From positions 1,261,695,424 to 1,261,759,423 of the forward strand of contig OY728147.1 in NCBI GenBank assembly GCA_963277665.1: DNA of 64,000 nt. Reading direction: 5' to 3'. A model generated the notes under the pieces. The model made no database searches. It saw nothing but the letters and a program-made list of their open reading frames with translations, and had not been told where the DNA came from. The translations under genes were made by a program, and so were the position numbers. Of this stretch, positions 1 through 14,831 are shown one piece after another; within the stretch, counting starts at the first letter, position 1; each line of letters starts with the position of its first letter. Origin of the DNA: Viscum album. Its lineage: Eukaryota; Streptophyta; Magnoliopsida; Santalales; Viscaceae.

Positions 1-28
1 GGGGTAGAATATGAAATCACATATTATA

Positions 29-31
<3 letters not shown>

Positions 32-75
<44 letters not shown>
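32..75. repeat. (AT)n microsatellite
   Basis: An uninterrupted run of about 22 AT dinucleotides. No other structure is associated with it. Confidence 0.95.
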
Positions 76-78
<3 letters not shown>

Positions 79-1389
79 TACCTCATATACACACAATTGG
101 AAACATACTAGAATTAGAATCAACCACATCTATCATCTCTCAAACACACGAATTCTACTACAAAAGACTGAATATCGTATAAGTAAACAATCATTTCAAG
201 ATACTTTCATTTAATTGTTTCCATTAAAAATTTCATAATTACATTAATTACCAAATTATTATTCCATAACATCCAAGAATAATTCAACCTCTATAAAGGT
301 TCCTCAATATTTATCAAAAATTTAACATTACACCAAGACACCATCCCCATCGGTTAAATTATTCAACATTCATTATCATTCCATAATTCTAGGTACTCTA
401 GCACTCATCCTACGATACCATAAAAAGATTCGTAAATTGAGAACAACCAGTTGTGTTAAGAAGTGGTAAAATGAGTGCTAAAAAATTAACCCATCCATTA
501 ATCCTTTAAAGTGGTTTCATTATCAAGAAATCATCTCATCTTTCAACACAATAATAAGAAATCCCAACTTCAACCCACTCCAACACCCATGATTTTATCA
601 TTGACAACCCCATACATATCACCATGTATCCTACTATCACAAGTACCAACTGATGCCACCAACCCAAGCACCCATGCCTATTCTCATCAAACCATAATCT
701 ATAAAAGTCTTACATCATGTCATATATAATGGTTCCTCATCCTGAAAAAACAAAAAAGGTATAAAGAAAACTAAAAATAGTCAACAAGGAATATAGTACC
801 TAAAACCCATGAATCTGACCTTCTCATGTATATGGGCTCGCTCGGCCCTAAAAAATATCATTATCATAAAATTGGTTTCTTAACATCTTGAATTAATAGA
901 TTAATTTATTCATGGGTTACACCATAGGAAACCTAAGGCATCAACAATGAATAGATATTAATTAAACAATATTTTATCATAACTTTTGGTTTCATGAATT
1001 ATAAGAATAACAATAATAATTAAACATGCCTCTTTATTATTCATCCAAAAAGCATTACCAACCTTATGTTCATTATAATTTCACAATCCTATTTATTTTT
1101 TATCCAAAAATAATTATCATATCTACAATATTTTTCAAATTTACAGGAATAGAAACTTGTTAATATCTAGTATAAATAAAATTTTTAACTATATAATAAC
1201 AAAAGATACCATACTATCTAGAAAATCAAGAAGTAAAGTGTTATCATGGTATAAACGCATGCGATCACTATAACCAAAACCCAATTAATTACTTAATTCT
1301 TGATTAATATTCATTAATATTAGATCATCCATTAACTAAAGATATAAATCATGATAAATTTATGGTTTCATGTAAAAACAAGGTGAGGT
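76..1389. other. AT-rich intergenic DNA, no gene seen
   Basis: No supported gene. The only open frame of any size (511-729, +) is 72 codons of low-complexity Thr/Ser/Pro-rich sequence with no recognisable domain. The stretch is AT-rich with scattered homopolymers and looks like decayed repeat DNA. Confidence 0.6.
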
Positions 1390-2170
1390 AATAAATCCCC
1401 TACCTCAAGGATTTTAGAATTCCTCGAACAAGAACAAAACCACAACATGGATCTCTTATCACCTCTCCCACAAGGAATCTTGATCCCACCAAGGAGACTA
1501 TACCATAACCATGTAAAAAAAGAAAAATGACTCCATAATAATGAAGAATATCAATATCCAAAGAATGGAAATGTATAAAAAAAAGAAAACAGTGTCGAAT
1601 AGAGATGAACCCATAAGGGGTAGAGTGGAAACAAACCTTGAATAACCGTGGATCAAACATAAAAATACAAGGATCAATGCAAAATTAAATGTATTTAAAA
1701 CACACTATAATAACTCCTCTAAATTCCTAGAGTTGGGAGAAAATAAAGTGTTTAGATAGAATATAAGGGTGTAACAAATTTATATGAATTCTTCTAAATT
1801 CACATTTATGGCATGAATGTTCCATTCACGTCATGAATGGGTCAAGTTTTAAGAACCACTGAAAGGCATCTATCCTAGATCCAATAAAATTGTAACAATT
1901 CATATTGGGTACTTCATGTTCACATCATGGTTATTTAAGGACAGATTCAATGAATGTCATCTATAATGCATTCACATCATGAGTTGATGGTTCACATCAT
2001 GAATTTCACCCTAAAAACCACCTTTACTTAAGTCATTAACTTCTATTTATGATGAAAAAAAACTACCTCACATAATAAATAACATTTCACATTGTCAATT
2101 CCTATTGATTCCAGATTTTATCGCCTAAACTCCACCAAACTTTCTCTATGATTCATCCAATCCCCACGAG
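1390..2170 (+). repeat. Diverged repeat relic, copy A, with short palindromes
   Basis: It starts near the block CCCCTACCTCAAGG and ends with a cluster of degenerate 13-base palindromes of the form TTCAC-N3-ATGAA (1825-1837, 1919-1931, 1971-1983, 1991-2003). The same order, a CCCCTACCT block followed about 400 bp later by such palindromes, recurs at 11800-12566. I read both as relics of one family, perhaps the 3' untranslated part of an old Ty3/gypsy element. No coding sequence is left and the edges are approximate. Confidence 0.35.
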
Positions 2171-5100
2171 CTTTAGAAAAACACAGAGGAACATGCTAAA
2201 AGGATGTTGTCTCTTATAAGTAAGGAATTAGTATTCTGTTTTGTTAGGATTGATTCACTTTAGTATATCATATATAATTTCATACATATTTTTATTGATA
2301 TGTTTTTTAATGTTTTATAGTGACCTATATTATATGTGATTAATGACGTACCATACATGAGAACCTTGATATTTTGATTCCTTTTTTTATACTAGTCCTG
2401 GGGATGAGCTGAACAAGAGTTCGTTGAGTATGTGTCTAACAATGGGGTAGTTTTTACTTAATTAAGATGTGATTTTACCCTTAATAATGGTATATATGAA
2501 ATTTTTCCACTAAAGAGAAGGGATGAGGAAATGTTTGGATATACCTAGTTGACTGGGATGTGATGGACTCATCTAATTATATGAATAGAATATGATGTAT
2601 TCATAAAGATGATTTATATGTGATGTATTCATAAATATTTATCATTATTTAATCAAATAATCAAGAATGGATGAGTTGTAAAATATAATATTGACTTGTT
2701 CTATGTCTCACAACTATACTTCATAACATAGACAAAGAGATTGTATGATTATTCATGTTGTATGAGATTAATCTAGTAGACTCTTATATGGAGATACATG
2801 TATTCGATTAATATCAATCAAAATCTATTTGTAGTTTAATTATAATGGCAACTTTTATAAAATTATCTCTTTTCATATAGTTATGATTTAGGAATTCATA
2901 GTCATTTTCAATAAAAGTAAGCCCTATAAGGTCACACAAAAATAATTCATATATAATGATTTATTTTTATAAAATTATTTATAAAAAACTAATATAGTTA
3001 TTTAATAAGTTATCCAAAATAGTTTTAAAGGATATTAAAATTATTCTTTGGTATGGATTCATAAGTTGTTATATATGATGTGACATAAGGTGAAATGTGC
3101 ATAATGTCTTGGAGGATTAGTGTAAGTGGTATATTTATAGAAAGAAGTACCTAAACACTATAATAAATGGTTTGATATAATTATATCACATTAAATGATT
3201 GATACATATAACTTGTATAGAGATATAGTTATATCACTTGAAATAATATATGGGTGATATTAGGTATGAAAAAATATCATTTCATATCTTCCGCCTAAAT
3301 CTATAAAAAATTTATTTTATATATTTATTTGATGTTTTATGTATTTAAATGAATCACGATGAATGTTTATTTTTAAGAATCCATGCTTAGTTTGTATTGG
3401 GTAATATAATATACATTAAAAGTGTTATAAAGTATACAACATTTGTGAAATGATAAAGTATTAAATCATTCCTTGGATTATCCATGGTATCATATATATA
3501 TATATAAGGAATAAAACCAAAAGAAAATGTGGGTGATCCTTATAAGATTCTTAGTGGATCTTTATATCTAAAAGTATAAGATATATTCTCTCTTTATTCT
3601 TTAACCTATGGTACTACCATTCTAATAAATTCATATATATCATTACAAATAGTTTGGAGATTCCAAAAAATAGTGTATACCTATAGATATTGGAGTCTAT
3701 TGGTTGTTAGTTTAGATATTTAAACAAGAATATATTAAATATTAATCTTTGAATATAAAGGTGTGTTATTCTCATAATATAATTATTCTAAAACATAACA
3801 TGAATAATCATTTAGTGAAATGGAATTGTATTTTTCTTCTATGGTATATGGGAATTGTGTTGTCCATAAAAACCTAACTTATCATTACAAATGAGAAAAA
3901 TAATCATGGGATGTGAGGAATATCACAAATTTTGATCATATTCTTTAAAGGTGTTGATGGAGGATGAAACAAAGGTGTGGGGATGTTATATATACTAACA
4001 CTCAATATTGTATTCCATGATATTGATGTATATAATATTATCACTTGTCACACCATGAAATATATCAGGTGGATGTAATTTTTCATATGAATTGAACAAT
4101 ATCTCAATTAGTTCATGGAATATTACAGGAAAGGGTCAGGTCTGATGTAGTGAAGTCATTATTACTCTAGAAGATAGTATAGATTAATCAAAATACCAAC
4201 ATGGTTATAGTGTCATCTAATAAAACCTAGAAATGATTTTTTACATGTTTAAATATTTCTCATTATAAATAAAGATCATGGTGAGTACAAAGTTTGTTTT
4301 ATGATCCTATAAACATTTTGGATTGTCCTTAGTGGTTATTGGTATTCAAAATAAATTCTAAAGTGAATAAATTACATGGAAAAAAATAAAATTGAACATT
4401 GTGATTGTGGTGAAATACACTAAAAATGTGGAAATTTCTTATTATATGAATGGTTTTTTATGTAAAAAAAGTGAACAATGGAGAAGAAGGAAGAAGTTGG
4501 GTGATCTTCATTAAATATATAAGAGTTATATAAGGGAATATTAAGAATAAAAAATAGGAAGAGATAATTGATTAAATATAAGAGCCTCATGAAGAAAAAT
4601 ATCAATAATATAGCTTTCTATTGAATATTTGAGAATAAGTGGAGGTTTTACAGTGAATCTATTACATTGATAATCATTGTATTTCCCATTTTATAACATT
4701 GAATTCTATCTAGGTTATATTTCATTAATTTTTAGATACTTGTTACAACTTGTATTTAATATTTTGGATTTCCCCATGATTATAGAGAGTAATAGTGAAA
4801 CTGTTATAAATTGGTGGTAATATAGGGTATTATGGATCCCCTAAAATTATTATAGTGATGAAGGAAAATAATTATTATTTGTGTAGAGTATATGTACTCC
4901 TCACACTCTTTGGTTTAGGTTAAAATAGAGTGAACCATTTAAAACTCTTTTCTCATATAGGAATTATTTTATATATTTTTTCAAAAGAATTATAGTTCAT
5001 AATATAACAAATAAACTAAGTTTACATTGTTTCAGTACCTAAGTTAGTCTACCATAAGGCCCAATGTGCGTCCCCAATCACCACTGGATATAAACAAGTT

Positions 5101-8100
5101 TTGGGGATCAATGTTACTCAATTGGGAATAATCTTTCTTGATGACATAATATTTAATATGGGCCTTAACCAAGGACCAGAACTGAAGCCTCTTAGATTTA
5201 AGATTTGGATGCCAATAAAATAAATATTTACTAAATAAAAGATCATACATACCAGAAACTGAATTAAAATATAAAAAAACACAAATATTTTAAAATAAAG
5301 GTATTCCCAACTTACAACCATTAAAAACATAACAAACAGTGAAACCAAAAATCCAAAAAGGAAAAGAAACTATGAAAAATTGAAAAGGATGGTCAAGGTA
5401 GATCAATATATACAACGATACCATAAAACATAAATAAAAACATGATCTCATAAAAAACTATATATATCCTTGTAAAAAGTAAATACAGTTGAATTACTAC
5501 ATCATGCATACCTGAAATAGAGGTTTGATAATCCACTGGATGAAAAAGAATCTAACATCTACTTGTATAAGATGATAAAATGATGCATTTACAAAAATTT
5601 TGAATATAAGGTGTGAGGGAAATAGACCTAGTAAGATTCCACCACATGCTATATATTAATACATTTATAAAAGAAACCCTGATATGGTAGTTTTAACTAT
5701 ACATGTAAAATATCATGGTTGTATTTACTCATTGGAGAAAACAAATCACTTTCCATTTCTTTTGAAAACACATTTACATTCAAAACCCAAAACCTTTCCC
5801 ATATGTTTTAAAAATCAGGGATTTATATAGACAAAACTGCCAAATGTGAATTTAATAAGAAATTTTTTTAAAAATAATAATATATCCATGAAACCAAAAT
5901 AAATGAATCTTTATTAGATTCAAAATTATCCTTATCACTTTATCAAAAACATCTTTGAATATAAATCTTTTAAAAAGAATTTTAAAATACGTTAGTTAAA
6001 ACAAATAGACCCAAAATATCAAAATAAAATAGAACTTTTATAATTATGAGTAATGATCAATATATGAATTTCAAATGACAATGTAGAACCACATGGGAAA
6101 AAATTACCATGTAATATATATTATTCATAAAAATAATAGATTAATAATAAATTTAAAAGGTAAATAAATATGGTAATTCATACATCTCAAGAGTACACCA
6201 TAATATGTGCTAAAACATAATCAAAACAATATTCAATACATAATTATCATCGTCATAGGAAAACAAATTGGGTCCTAAAAAGAAGATGTTTTCCATCTTT
6301 AATATAGAAATAATATTTTGGTTATCTAATAATGTTAATAACACTCACACATAGTTTACTCTTCACAAGCCTTCTTGAGTAGTATGACCCCTAGTTAGAG
6401 AAAACCATACAATAATTATGAGACTAGCATGATAAAAATTATATCTAATGTAGAACATGTCCCTTAAAATCTCACTTAGTTACACAAGGTTTCTCACGAT
6501 ACGCTAAATGGAGTTGAGATATTAATTCTATAATAAATAAGAAATAATAAACTCAAACCTCCAAATAGAATTTAAAGAAACATTCCCTTTCAATTATATA
6601 ATAATAAATCAAAATTATCCATTCACATATTACACCACAATCCATCATGGAATAAATAATATCAGAGGTTCTTACCTTTAGGGGTGAAAAAACATAATTA
6701 AAAAATTTATTTCATTTAAAAACAAGTATTTGGATTTTAAAGTTTTCAATGAATCTATAGCATTAACATAATAACAATCAAACATAACCCTAAATAACCA
6801 TAGTTATTATTTTCTCTATGGACTGAAGGCCTTTATATTTTTTTATTATATGGATAAACCCACTTTTTAACTAGTTTTAGAGGAAACCCTTCTATGATCC
6901 ACAAGTCCAATGGCACAAATGGCTTAAAGATTATATAATCCCAAGGACCATATGTAAAAAGGCCCTGATAAATATCCCATAGACCCAACAATGGAGTACC
7001 CCCCCATCCAAACATCTACCACCATTATGTCTCCCTGAAATAATGTTTTTTTTACCATCACTTACCCATACAAGAGGAATGAACAGGTGTAAACTCAGAC
7101 ACTCTAAGATAGCCTTTCATCATCTAATCAACTCTTCTTGACTATCCTTTCATCATATTTCACTCAATATGACTTGAGTCTTCACTCATAAAAACCCAAG
7201 GCCCCAATATGAAAGTTATAGTGGACCAATGGCTCTAAGGCTAAGATTTGTGGCCTGAAATACCAATATGGATTAATAGTACCACTGTTAAAGTACCCTA
7301 ATACAGTAACTGATATACCACTAAAAATATTATAGTCTTACTATAGTAACATAAAAATCCTTCTATTTCCTAGTTTTAAACTTGAGTATGATACATGATA
7401 ATGGGGTGACCTTACCAGTTTGGTTGTCTCCAAACTGCATAATTATTATTTGGAAAAACTAAAATATTTAATAATGATCGATTACTTTAAAACCCAATTT
7501 AAACTTTTTATTTTTGATAAATATCCTTAATAATATTGAAATAATTATCAAAACTATATCCCTTTGGTTTATAATTAATAATAAATCCATTCATGGAAAT
7601 ATGTTTTACTATTTCATAGAAAAACTACTTTATATATTCCATAGAACACCTAAAGTGGAATATTATACTTTAGGAGAATTTGAAACCTTGATTATAGAAA
7701 ACACACCTTTTTATCAAATAATAATTTGAGTAAAATAAGAAGAACATGTCATGAAACTATATCTAGAATATAATATAATTCTTATACCTAATAAAACAAC
7801 ATTTGAAAAAGGAAAGAACCCAGCGCTCCATAATAAAAAGAAGTTATATTGAACTAACTACCCTAATTAAGTAATCCATTTTCAAGATATGTTGTTTCAA
7901 TAAAAGAGAGGAATATAGAACCATAGAATACCAATATAAACTTAAAAATAAGAGAAACCTGAAATAAAAAACTTCTTTGATGAAATCCTGGGTTACCAAT
8001 ACCATTCTAGGCTAAGAAAATGGAGGTAGGATGCATAATAATGGAAGAGTAAATGATTTATATGAACTAACCAAGAATAATAAACCAACATTAGTGAGAA

Positions 8101-11100
8101 ATCACCATGGAAATGGGAAAAGGTGGAGAATAAAGGGGTAGTTTTTTCTTAGTGGATAGCCAAATCATTAGGGAATAATTAAGAGGTGTGATCACTTAAA
8201 TTTTATTTTTAAAAAAATAATTAGGTTTCAATGGGTTGTATAGTTTTCTTGTTGGTTTAGTGAACTATTCAAAAAGTGTGTTTCTATTACAAGAAACATT
8301 TTATTACAAGAAGATTACCCATGAATGGTTTGGGAAAATCATTATCAAACCATTTATCTAGGAAAGTTCACTAAAAACCCAAAAAATGTTATCCCATATA
8401 ATAAATAAAACCACCATATTATTAGTGAATGAAATTTATATTGTGTCGTGACATTTTCGGTGTCACATTTCTCCCTAACATGCTACTTTGTAGCCCAAAA
8501 ATTCCTTACAATCTGATTTTTCATGAATAAAAACATAAGGAATTTTTCTCCTTATTAAATAGATGGATTATAATTAAATATAATAATATATTTAACCATA
8601 TACTCTTCACTTGATTATAGAGGTATTTAATCGAGATACCATCTGAAATATTTTCCTCTATTTTGGGTGTGCATGCGTAGGGTATTGAAATTTCATCAGT
8701 TTTGTGGGAAATCACTTCTAATAACTATCTAGATGGTTGATGAGTGAATAGAACTATTGAGAAAAGGGGAAGATTCACCGATGGTCTCCGCACCTTTTAG
8801 AATTCTTTTATTGGATTATAAAATTCAAATGAATTAGGGAAAATGTAAAATTTTATAGTGAAACCTCTAATAGATCATGAAAATTAAACAACAGGTATTT
8901 TTTATATTTTCCTAAAATTTATGATCGAATTTATCTATTCTTATAAATAAAAACATTTATATACATAGATAGTTGTGAATGACCCACAAATCTATAAATA
9001 CATTATAAGATATTTATTACATCATCTGATATTGACACCAAAAATTATTATTCATTACCATAATTTTTTTAAAAAAAATATAATCATTAGGACCCATACA
9101 TTCATAAAGAAATATGCTTACTTTATATTAGACATTGACCAAAATAAAGAAAGATAAATGATTACCTCAACTCATGAGTCTCCAAATTTAGATTCTGAAA
9201 GATTATATTTGGTTTAATCCACCTTTTCAAGCATCCATTGGATGTTGGGGATTCTCTAAGTGGTTAAACATATCCTTTCCTTTCTTTTTTATACTTTCAC
9301 ATGTCCTTTATGATGAACTAATAATGAATTTTTTTATTTTCTTGAAATGTATGCTCTTCATTCCCTCACTTTCCATAATGATAACACAATCAAAATTTAT
9401 TCTTAGAAAATACTATAAAAATGAAATGATAAAATATTTTTATACCAACTCCACTCATTTGACTAGGCTCAACATTCTATATTTATTTTAAAACTAAGAC
9501 CCTTTCAAAAATTCAAGGTATAGAGAAAAGTTCCTCATTTATAGATAAGAATTATATTCCCACATATATCCTAAAATCTTAAAACCCTATCTCCATATAA
9601 GTGTCTTGATCATTCAAAATAAAGTTTTTTCATGACCACCTCCCTCTAAAGGCCTCCCTCCTAGGATAGAAATAAAGTGAGATATTGACTCCCAAGTCTC
9701 CCCATCAGTATTCCCTGTATCATAGAATAGTATTAAGGGTATAAATACTCACATATGGAAGAAATGTTTCCAAATATTATATATAGGATCAGGATATAAA
9801 TTGAATTAACACCAAGATAATCCACCATATAATATAAAATAAATGAAACTAAACCACCACAAAATGCATGAACAATTTTAATAAATAAATATAGATAAAT
9901 GTATCCAAATAATACCAAAAAGACAAGTCCTGCAGTAGTGACTTGGTAAAAGCTCCAATATCCAATATTGTAATGCCCATCTCAGTTGCCAAAATCCTCT
10001 TGGAAACCAAAAAAAATAGTTTATTTATATATAGGGTAATCATAACATATATACTCCATAGGATAATACCTAAGGAATCTCATTTACATGTGAAAAAATC
10101 ATACTAATTCACTAGTGAAAAAATAGTAGAACCAAAATTCACCTAAATAGGTCAACTAAATAATCCCAACCTCACCATGGAAAACTCAAAAAATAAAGCA
10201 TCCAATGTAGTAATATAGAATCAAAAGAATATAAATCAAAATAAACCCACAATTACTTACCCACTTATTTTCCACTCTTATATCCCAATGTCAAACATCA
10301 TGTGCTCCCATCTATTCCATGCATATATCACAACATGTACATCTATATTTTATGTGCTTTAGGATGCATATGTACCTACCCCACACTCACAATATCTATC
10401 ATATTTTGCTAGTGTCAGTCAACATCCTCACATCACAACCTCATCACATCATTAAATCTTATATTCAGGGTAGTATGGTATCATGAACATGAAGGACATC
10501 AACATTGTTCCCTCCTATTACCATACATGACCACCACCATATATCACATCCTCATCATCACTAGAAGAACTATAATATTAACACTTAATCACTAGGTGAT
10601 CACCAACAAAAACCCATATCACCATCACTACTATTGAAATAAGAGTAAAGATGATGGTGCATCCCTCCATCTGATTCACCACTAGCCTAGATGTTGGGTA
10701 AAACATCTAGAAATAAAATATTTGGGTGTTGGTAAGGTTATCCAACTTGGATGGGGTGCATATAAAAATAACATAGAAACAATAGGTAGGTATAAAATAC
10801 ACAATACAAAACCTATGGGTTGACATTAACTAAGCTTGTATGCTCCACAATACCACCATTGTACCTCACAACATCTTCCACTACTAAATAAATCACACCA
10901 CATAGCCAACACACATAAACACATGATTTACACTTTCAATTACATGTTACTACATTTCCTTTAAATATACCAATTACATGCCAACATTGGTCAATTAATT
11001 TTCAATTCACTAATTCCATTATCACATATTAACTTTCAACCCATACTTCATTTATTTATCAACCCATTCCTTTTTTCATTATTAAAAGACTCATTATATA

Positions 11101-11799
11101 GCTAACAGGGAAACTAACACAACCCCATCATATAACATCTCACCTATCACACATCCATCATAACCACAACACAACTTATTCCTATCCACTACTGTAACCC
11201 ATCCATCTTCCTAAAACAACCACTATCCAACAATTGCATATCATCCCTCATCGCATCCCATGACAATCAACCAATGGTTTTCTACAAAACACATTCCAAA
11301 TCCAAGATAATCACCACCATCATAATAAAAACCCCAAAAATGTTCAAATTATCATAAAAATCACAAAAAACACATCAAAACATAGAATAAATTCTATCTT
11401 TCACAAAACGCAATTTTAGATTTAACAAAAAGGTATTTCATCACTTTACTTCATTATTTAGAGTGGGTATTATCACACAATTATATATCTCTATGGGAAA
11501 ACAATTTATAATCCATTTATTATATTTTAACTATTTGTTAAGGGTGATATTAAATAAAAAATACAATAAGGGATTTTTAACCAAAGAAACTGTAACACAA
11601 ACAAGGCTTCCAATAGCCATGATTTTGAGTAACATCAAAAATCAAGCATAATTCCATTAAAAATGTCATAAAATGTAGTAAATACATGTTAATACTCCCC
11701 TTACTATTCAATTTTACTTAAAACTAATTAATTATCTTCTTAGGATGACCCATATTATCCTCCCAATGGAAGAAAAAGGCGTGAAATCCCTACAAATTC
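2171..11799. other. AT-rich intergenic DNA, no recognisable gene
   Basis: Nearly 10 kb without a supportable gene. Open frames are all under 80 codons and none has a domain I recognise. Three minus-strand stretches (about 5044-5250, 6833-7050 and 9850-10040) have slightly more protein-like composition but no family signature and no convincing splice structure. 10300-11300 is richer in C and in CA/CAT motifs on the + strand. No LTR pair, terminal inverted repeat, tRNA or CRISPR-like array was seen. Confidence 0.5.
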
Positions 11800-12566
11800 A
11801 CATAGAGGTAGATAACAAGGATCCCCTACCTAAAAGAAGATTTTTTTAATAATAACACATAAAATAAAAAATAAGAATCAATAGGAAGACCCAAACTACA
11901 TAATGAAACCCTAGGTAAACCTAAATCACACCAATGGATAATCAAAATCATAATCCAAACATAACCTAATCAAAACAACATCACCGCTAAGAATTACTTA
12001 AGAGTGGAATAGGAGGAATCAAAGGAGGGATGATATAAACTCACCTGGGATCATAAAAGTCAAACTCTAGAAGCTAATGTTCAAAGTTAGTTAAAAGGGG
12101 CTAGAAGATTCTCCAAAATCACTTATAATTTTCTCTAAATCTGGAAGAAATGAGATGGGAGTGCAATAAATCATTGAGTTTATAAAATCTATAAATAAGA
12201 TGGAACTGAACTCATTCACAATGTGAAATTAGTTCATGACATGAAGTTTAGGTATTACCACTAATTCATGGTGTGGACCTAGTCCAATCCATGATTTTCT
12301 TTAACATAAATCTTGAAAATTATCTACTAAATTTAATGGTGCCTCAAGTTGGAATTCATTAACATTATGAATATTATCTTCAGGTTGTGAATCAATTAAG
12401 TATGGAATTCCCTTTAGAAACTTAAATTCTCTAATTTTTAACCTTTTATATGATAACAACTATTCATATTATGAACACCAGTTTACACCTTAAACTACCT
12501 TATGTAGCATAATTCTAACTCCAAACCCCGTTAAACCTTCCTTGAGACTCCTTTGAACACCTCCAA
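11800..12566 (+). repeat. Diverged repeat relic, copy B, with short palindromes
   Basis: It contains GATCCCCTACCT at about 11820 and, from 12215 to 12485, degenerate 13-base palindromes (for example 12215-12227, 12233-12245, 12473-12485), in the same order as copy A at 1390-2170. It directly precedes a TGTAACGACC sequence that looks like an LTR start. My inference is the 3' untranslated region of an ancient Ty3/gypsy element lying upstream of its LTR. No coding domain is visible to confirm this. Confidence 0.35.
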
Positions 12567-14831
12567 TGTAACGACCTAAATTGTTATAAATAAAATCACC
12601 CTTTTGATTTAATTAAATGTATTATTATGTAATATGTTAAAGAAAACACATGTACTTGTGCTGTTTTATTATATCCAATTTTAATTAAAATACCATTAAG
12701 TATAATTATTATTGATAATATAGTCATTGAATTGTGATCACATTATTAGTACAGATATACGATTTAAACAAATCCAATTGACATAGACAAAAGGATGTAA
12801 TGGCCTCATCCAGTAGGATCATACCCTATAAAGCCTATTTATATTAACATTTGAGGGAGATACTATCACTGGGTTTTTCCATTGACCAAGACAAATATGA
12901 GATCCAATAACTTTATCATGAGATAACATGTTTATGGTATAAGTTCAATCTCCTTAAGATCACAGCCCAGACCATGTATGTCGAACATCCCCATGATGTC
13001 TCACCATCGTGCATCTTACTCTTATGGTTTTTTCTGGTGTATTATAGGGATATGTGTCAATACCCTAGAATTATGAGTATGTACATTATTTTATATATAA
13101 TAATGAATATATTATCTTCCTATGGTTACTTTATAAATGTTTTTATTTCAATATAATTAAACACAACAGAATTTTTTGGTAATATTCAAATTCAATTAAG
13201 GAGTTTATTTTGATGAATTAATGGATTTTTTAAATAAATAATATTTTAATGAAATTTTATTATTGAATAATTTTTATTAAATATAAATGATCATATAATT
13301 TTTATGAAGTCAAATGTAATTTTTATAAGAGTTCAAAAAATGTTCTTATAAAAAAACCCACAATTTCTCAATAAATATCCATTACTATTTTAAAAGTAAA
13401 AATTCACATCTTTATAAAATTATTTAGATAAAATTAATTTTATTTTTGGAATTGGAACATTTAAATTATCCACTGGTAAATGTTTCATAATTTTTTATGG
13501 TAGTAAAATTTTTGGTTAAAAACTAAATACTGTATAAATATAATTTGTGTATTATGACATCATAATGACTGAAAAGTGATGAAATAAATACTATAATGGG
13601 TATATACAACAAAATATATTTGTTTCCTTTAAAAAACGTATTTTATGTTTATTTTATTAATTTTATAAATCCCTTAATAATCCCCCGAAACCATTAATAT
13701 ATTTTATGGTTTTAAGACCATTTATTTAAGATTATGACTCACCTCCACATAATCAAGGGTATTATTTTATTAATTTAATACATTATACATATAAAATAAT
13801 GAGAACCACTACCATATTTCTAAAACCATGGTCAATAATCATGGGATGGTTTTTGGTTTTGGTTATTTTATTATGTAGAGTTTGAAACCTTGATAATAAA
13901 AAATCCTCCTCTTTTCATATATATAAACCCAACTAAGATCCCATTTATATTCACCAAAAATATTTATAGAATTTAAATATTCTTACATACACTCTTTATA
14001 GTCCTCCCATGGTTCTCCCAATATCACAATAATCCCCTCCCAATAATTTTGATTCACACACTCAAGTAAGGGATATTTTCCATTATCCTCTTTATTCAAG
14101 CATCTTCTTTACTTTATATCTTTTATATTCATTTAATTGTGATGGGATATGTTATTTTATATTAAATTTAATTTAAAATTTATTTACAAATGATAAGATA
14201 CCCCTATCTCTCTCATCAACCAATTTTATGAAATTTTAAGTGACGTTGTTACGCTGCAAAAATTTCACTGTGATTTTACATTCCACAACAATTGTGTAGT
14301 GAATACCATACCCATTTCCTATCAAGGGTTTTCACCTTTATACACTTATACATAATTTAATGGTGACATAAATATATTTATTCCACAATCATTAATCATG
14401 GAATAAAATATGATGATGAATTAATCCATGTTGTATGATCAATGTGGTACACTTGATAATGAGAATGAAATGAAAGTGATGGGTGTGCCCAAAATTATAT
14501 AACACTTCAATGTATTGGGTAATGTTTAGTCTCATGATACATCATATTGGGATAGGGAGTGAACTTGATCCCTTTATGGAAATTTTTTCCATCATGACTC
14601 TTTGGCAGTTATCCTTGACCTATGTTTATGATGCAGTGTTTTAAGTTATTGCCACATTTCTCATGTTATGATTATCATGATATATCATGTATCATTGTTC
14701 TTGTTTATGATTATTACTATTTTTATGGCCCATTTGTATACCTATTTTCTAACATATATCACATTTTTTCATGTTTATTCCCTTACTGGAAATTATAGCT
14801 CACCCATTTCTTTGGTTTGTCCTCAGCTTAT
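12567..14831 (+). repeat. Probable ancient gypsy-type LTR, interrupted by the Athila array
   Basis: It begins TGTAACGACC, a form I know from LTR starts of plant chromovirus-type Ty3/gypsy elements. It contains a GTTACGCTGC motif near 14246. At 14783-14806 there is an ACTGG...TATAGCTCACCC segment, which I recall from Tekay/Del-type LTRs. The sequence is then cut at 14832 by Athila LTR1. No partner LTR, primer site or polyprotein remains, so the assignment is from memory of motifs only. It could instead be unrelated AT-rich DNA. Confidence 0.35.

Noticed and set aside
7514..7729. 71-codon plus-strand frame
   Set aside because: Ile/Asn/Lys/Tyr-rich peptide as expected from AT-rich noncoding DNA; no homologous copy or domain.
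8436..8475. Possible LTR border (TGTCGTGACATTTTCGGTGTCACA)
   Set aside because: A local inverted repeat only; no second copy, primer site or target duplication could be found.
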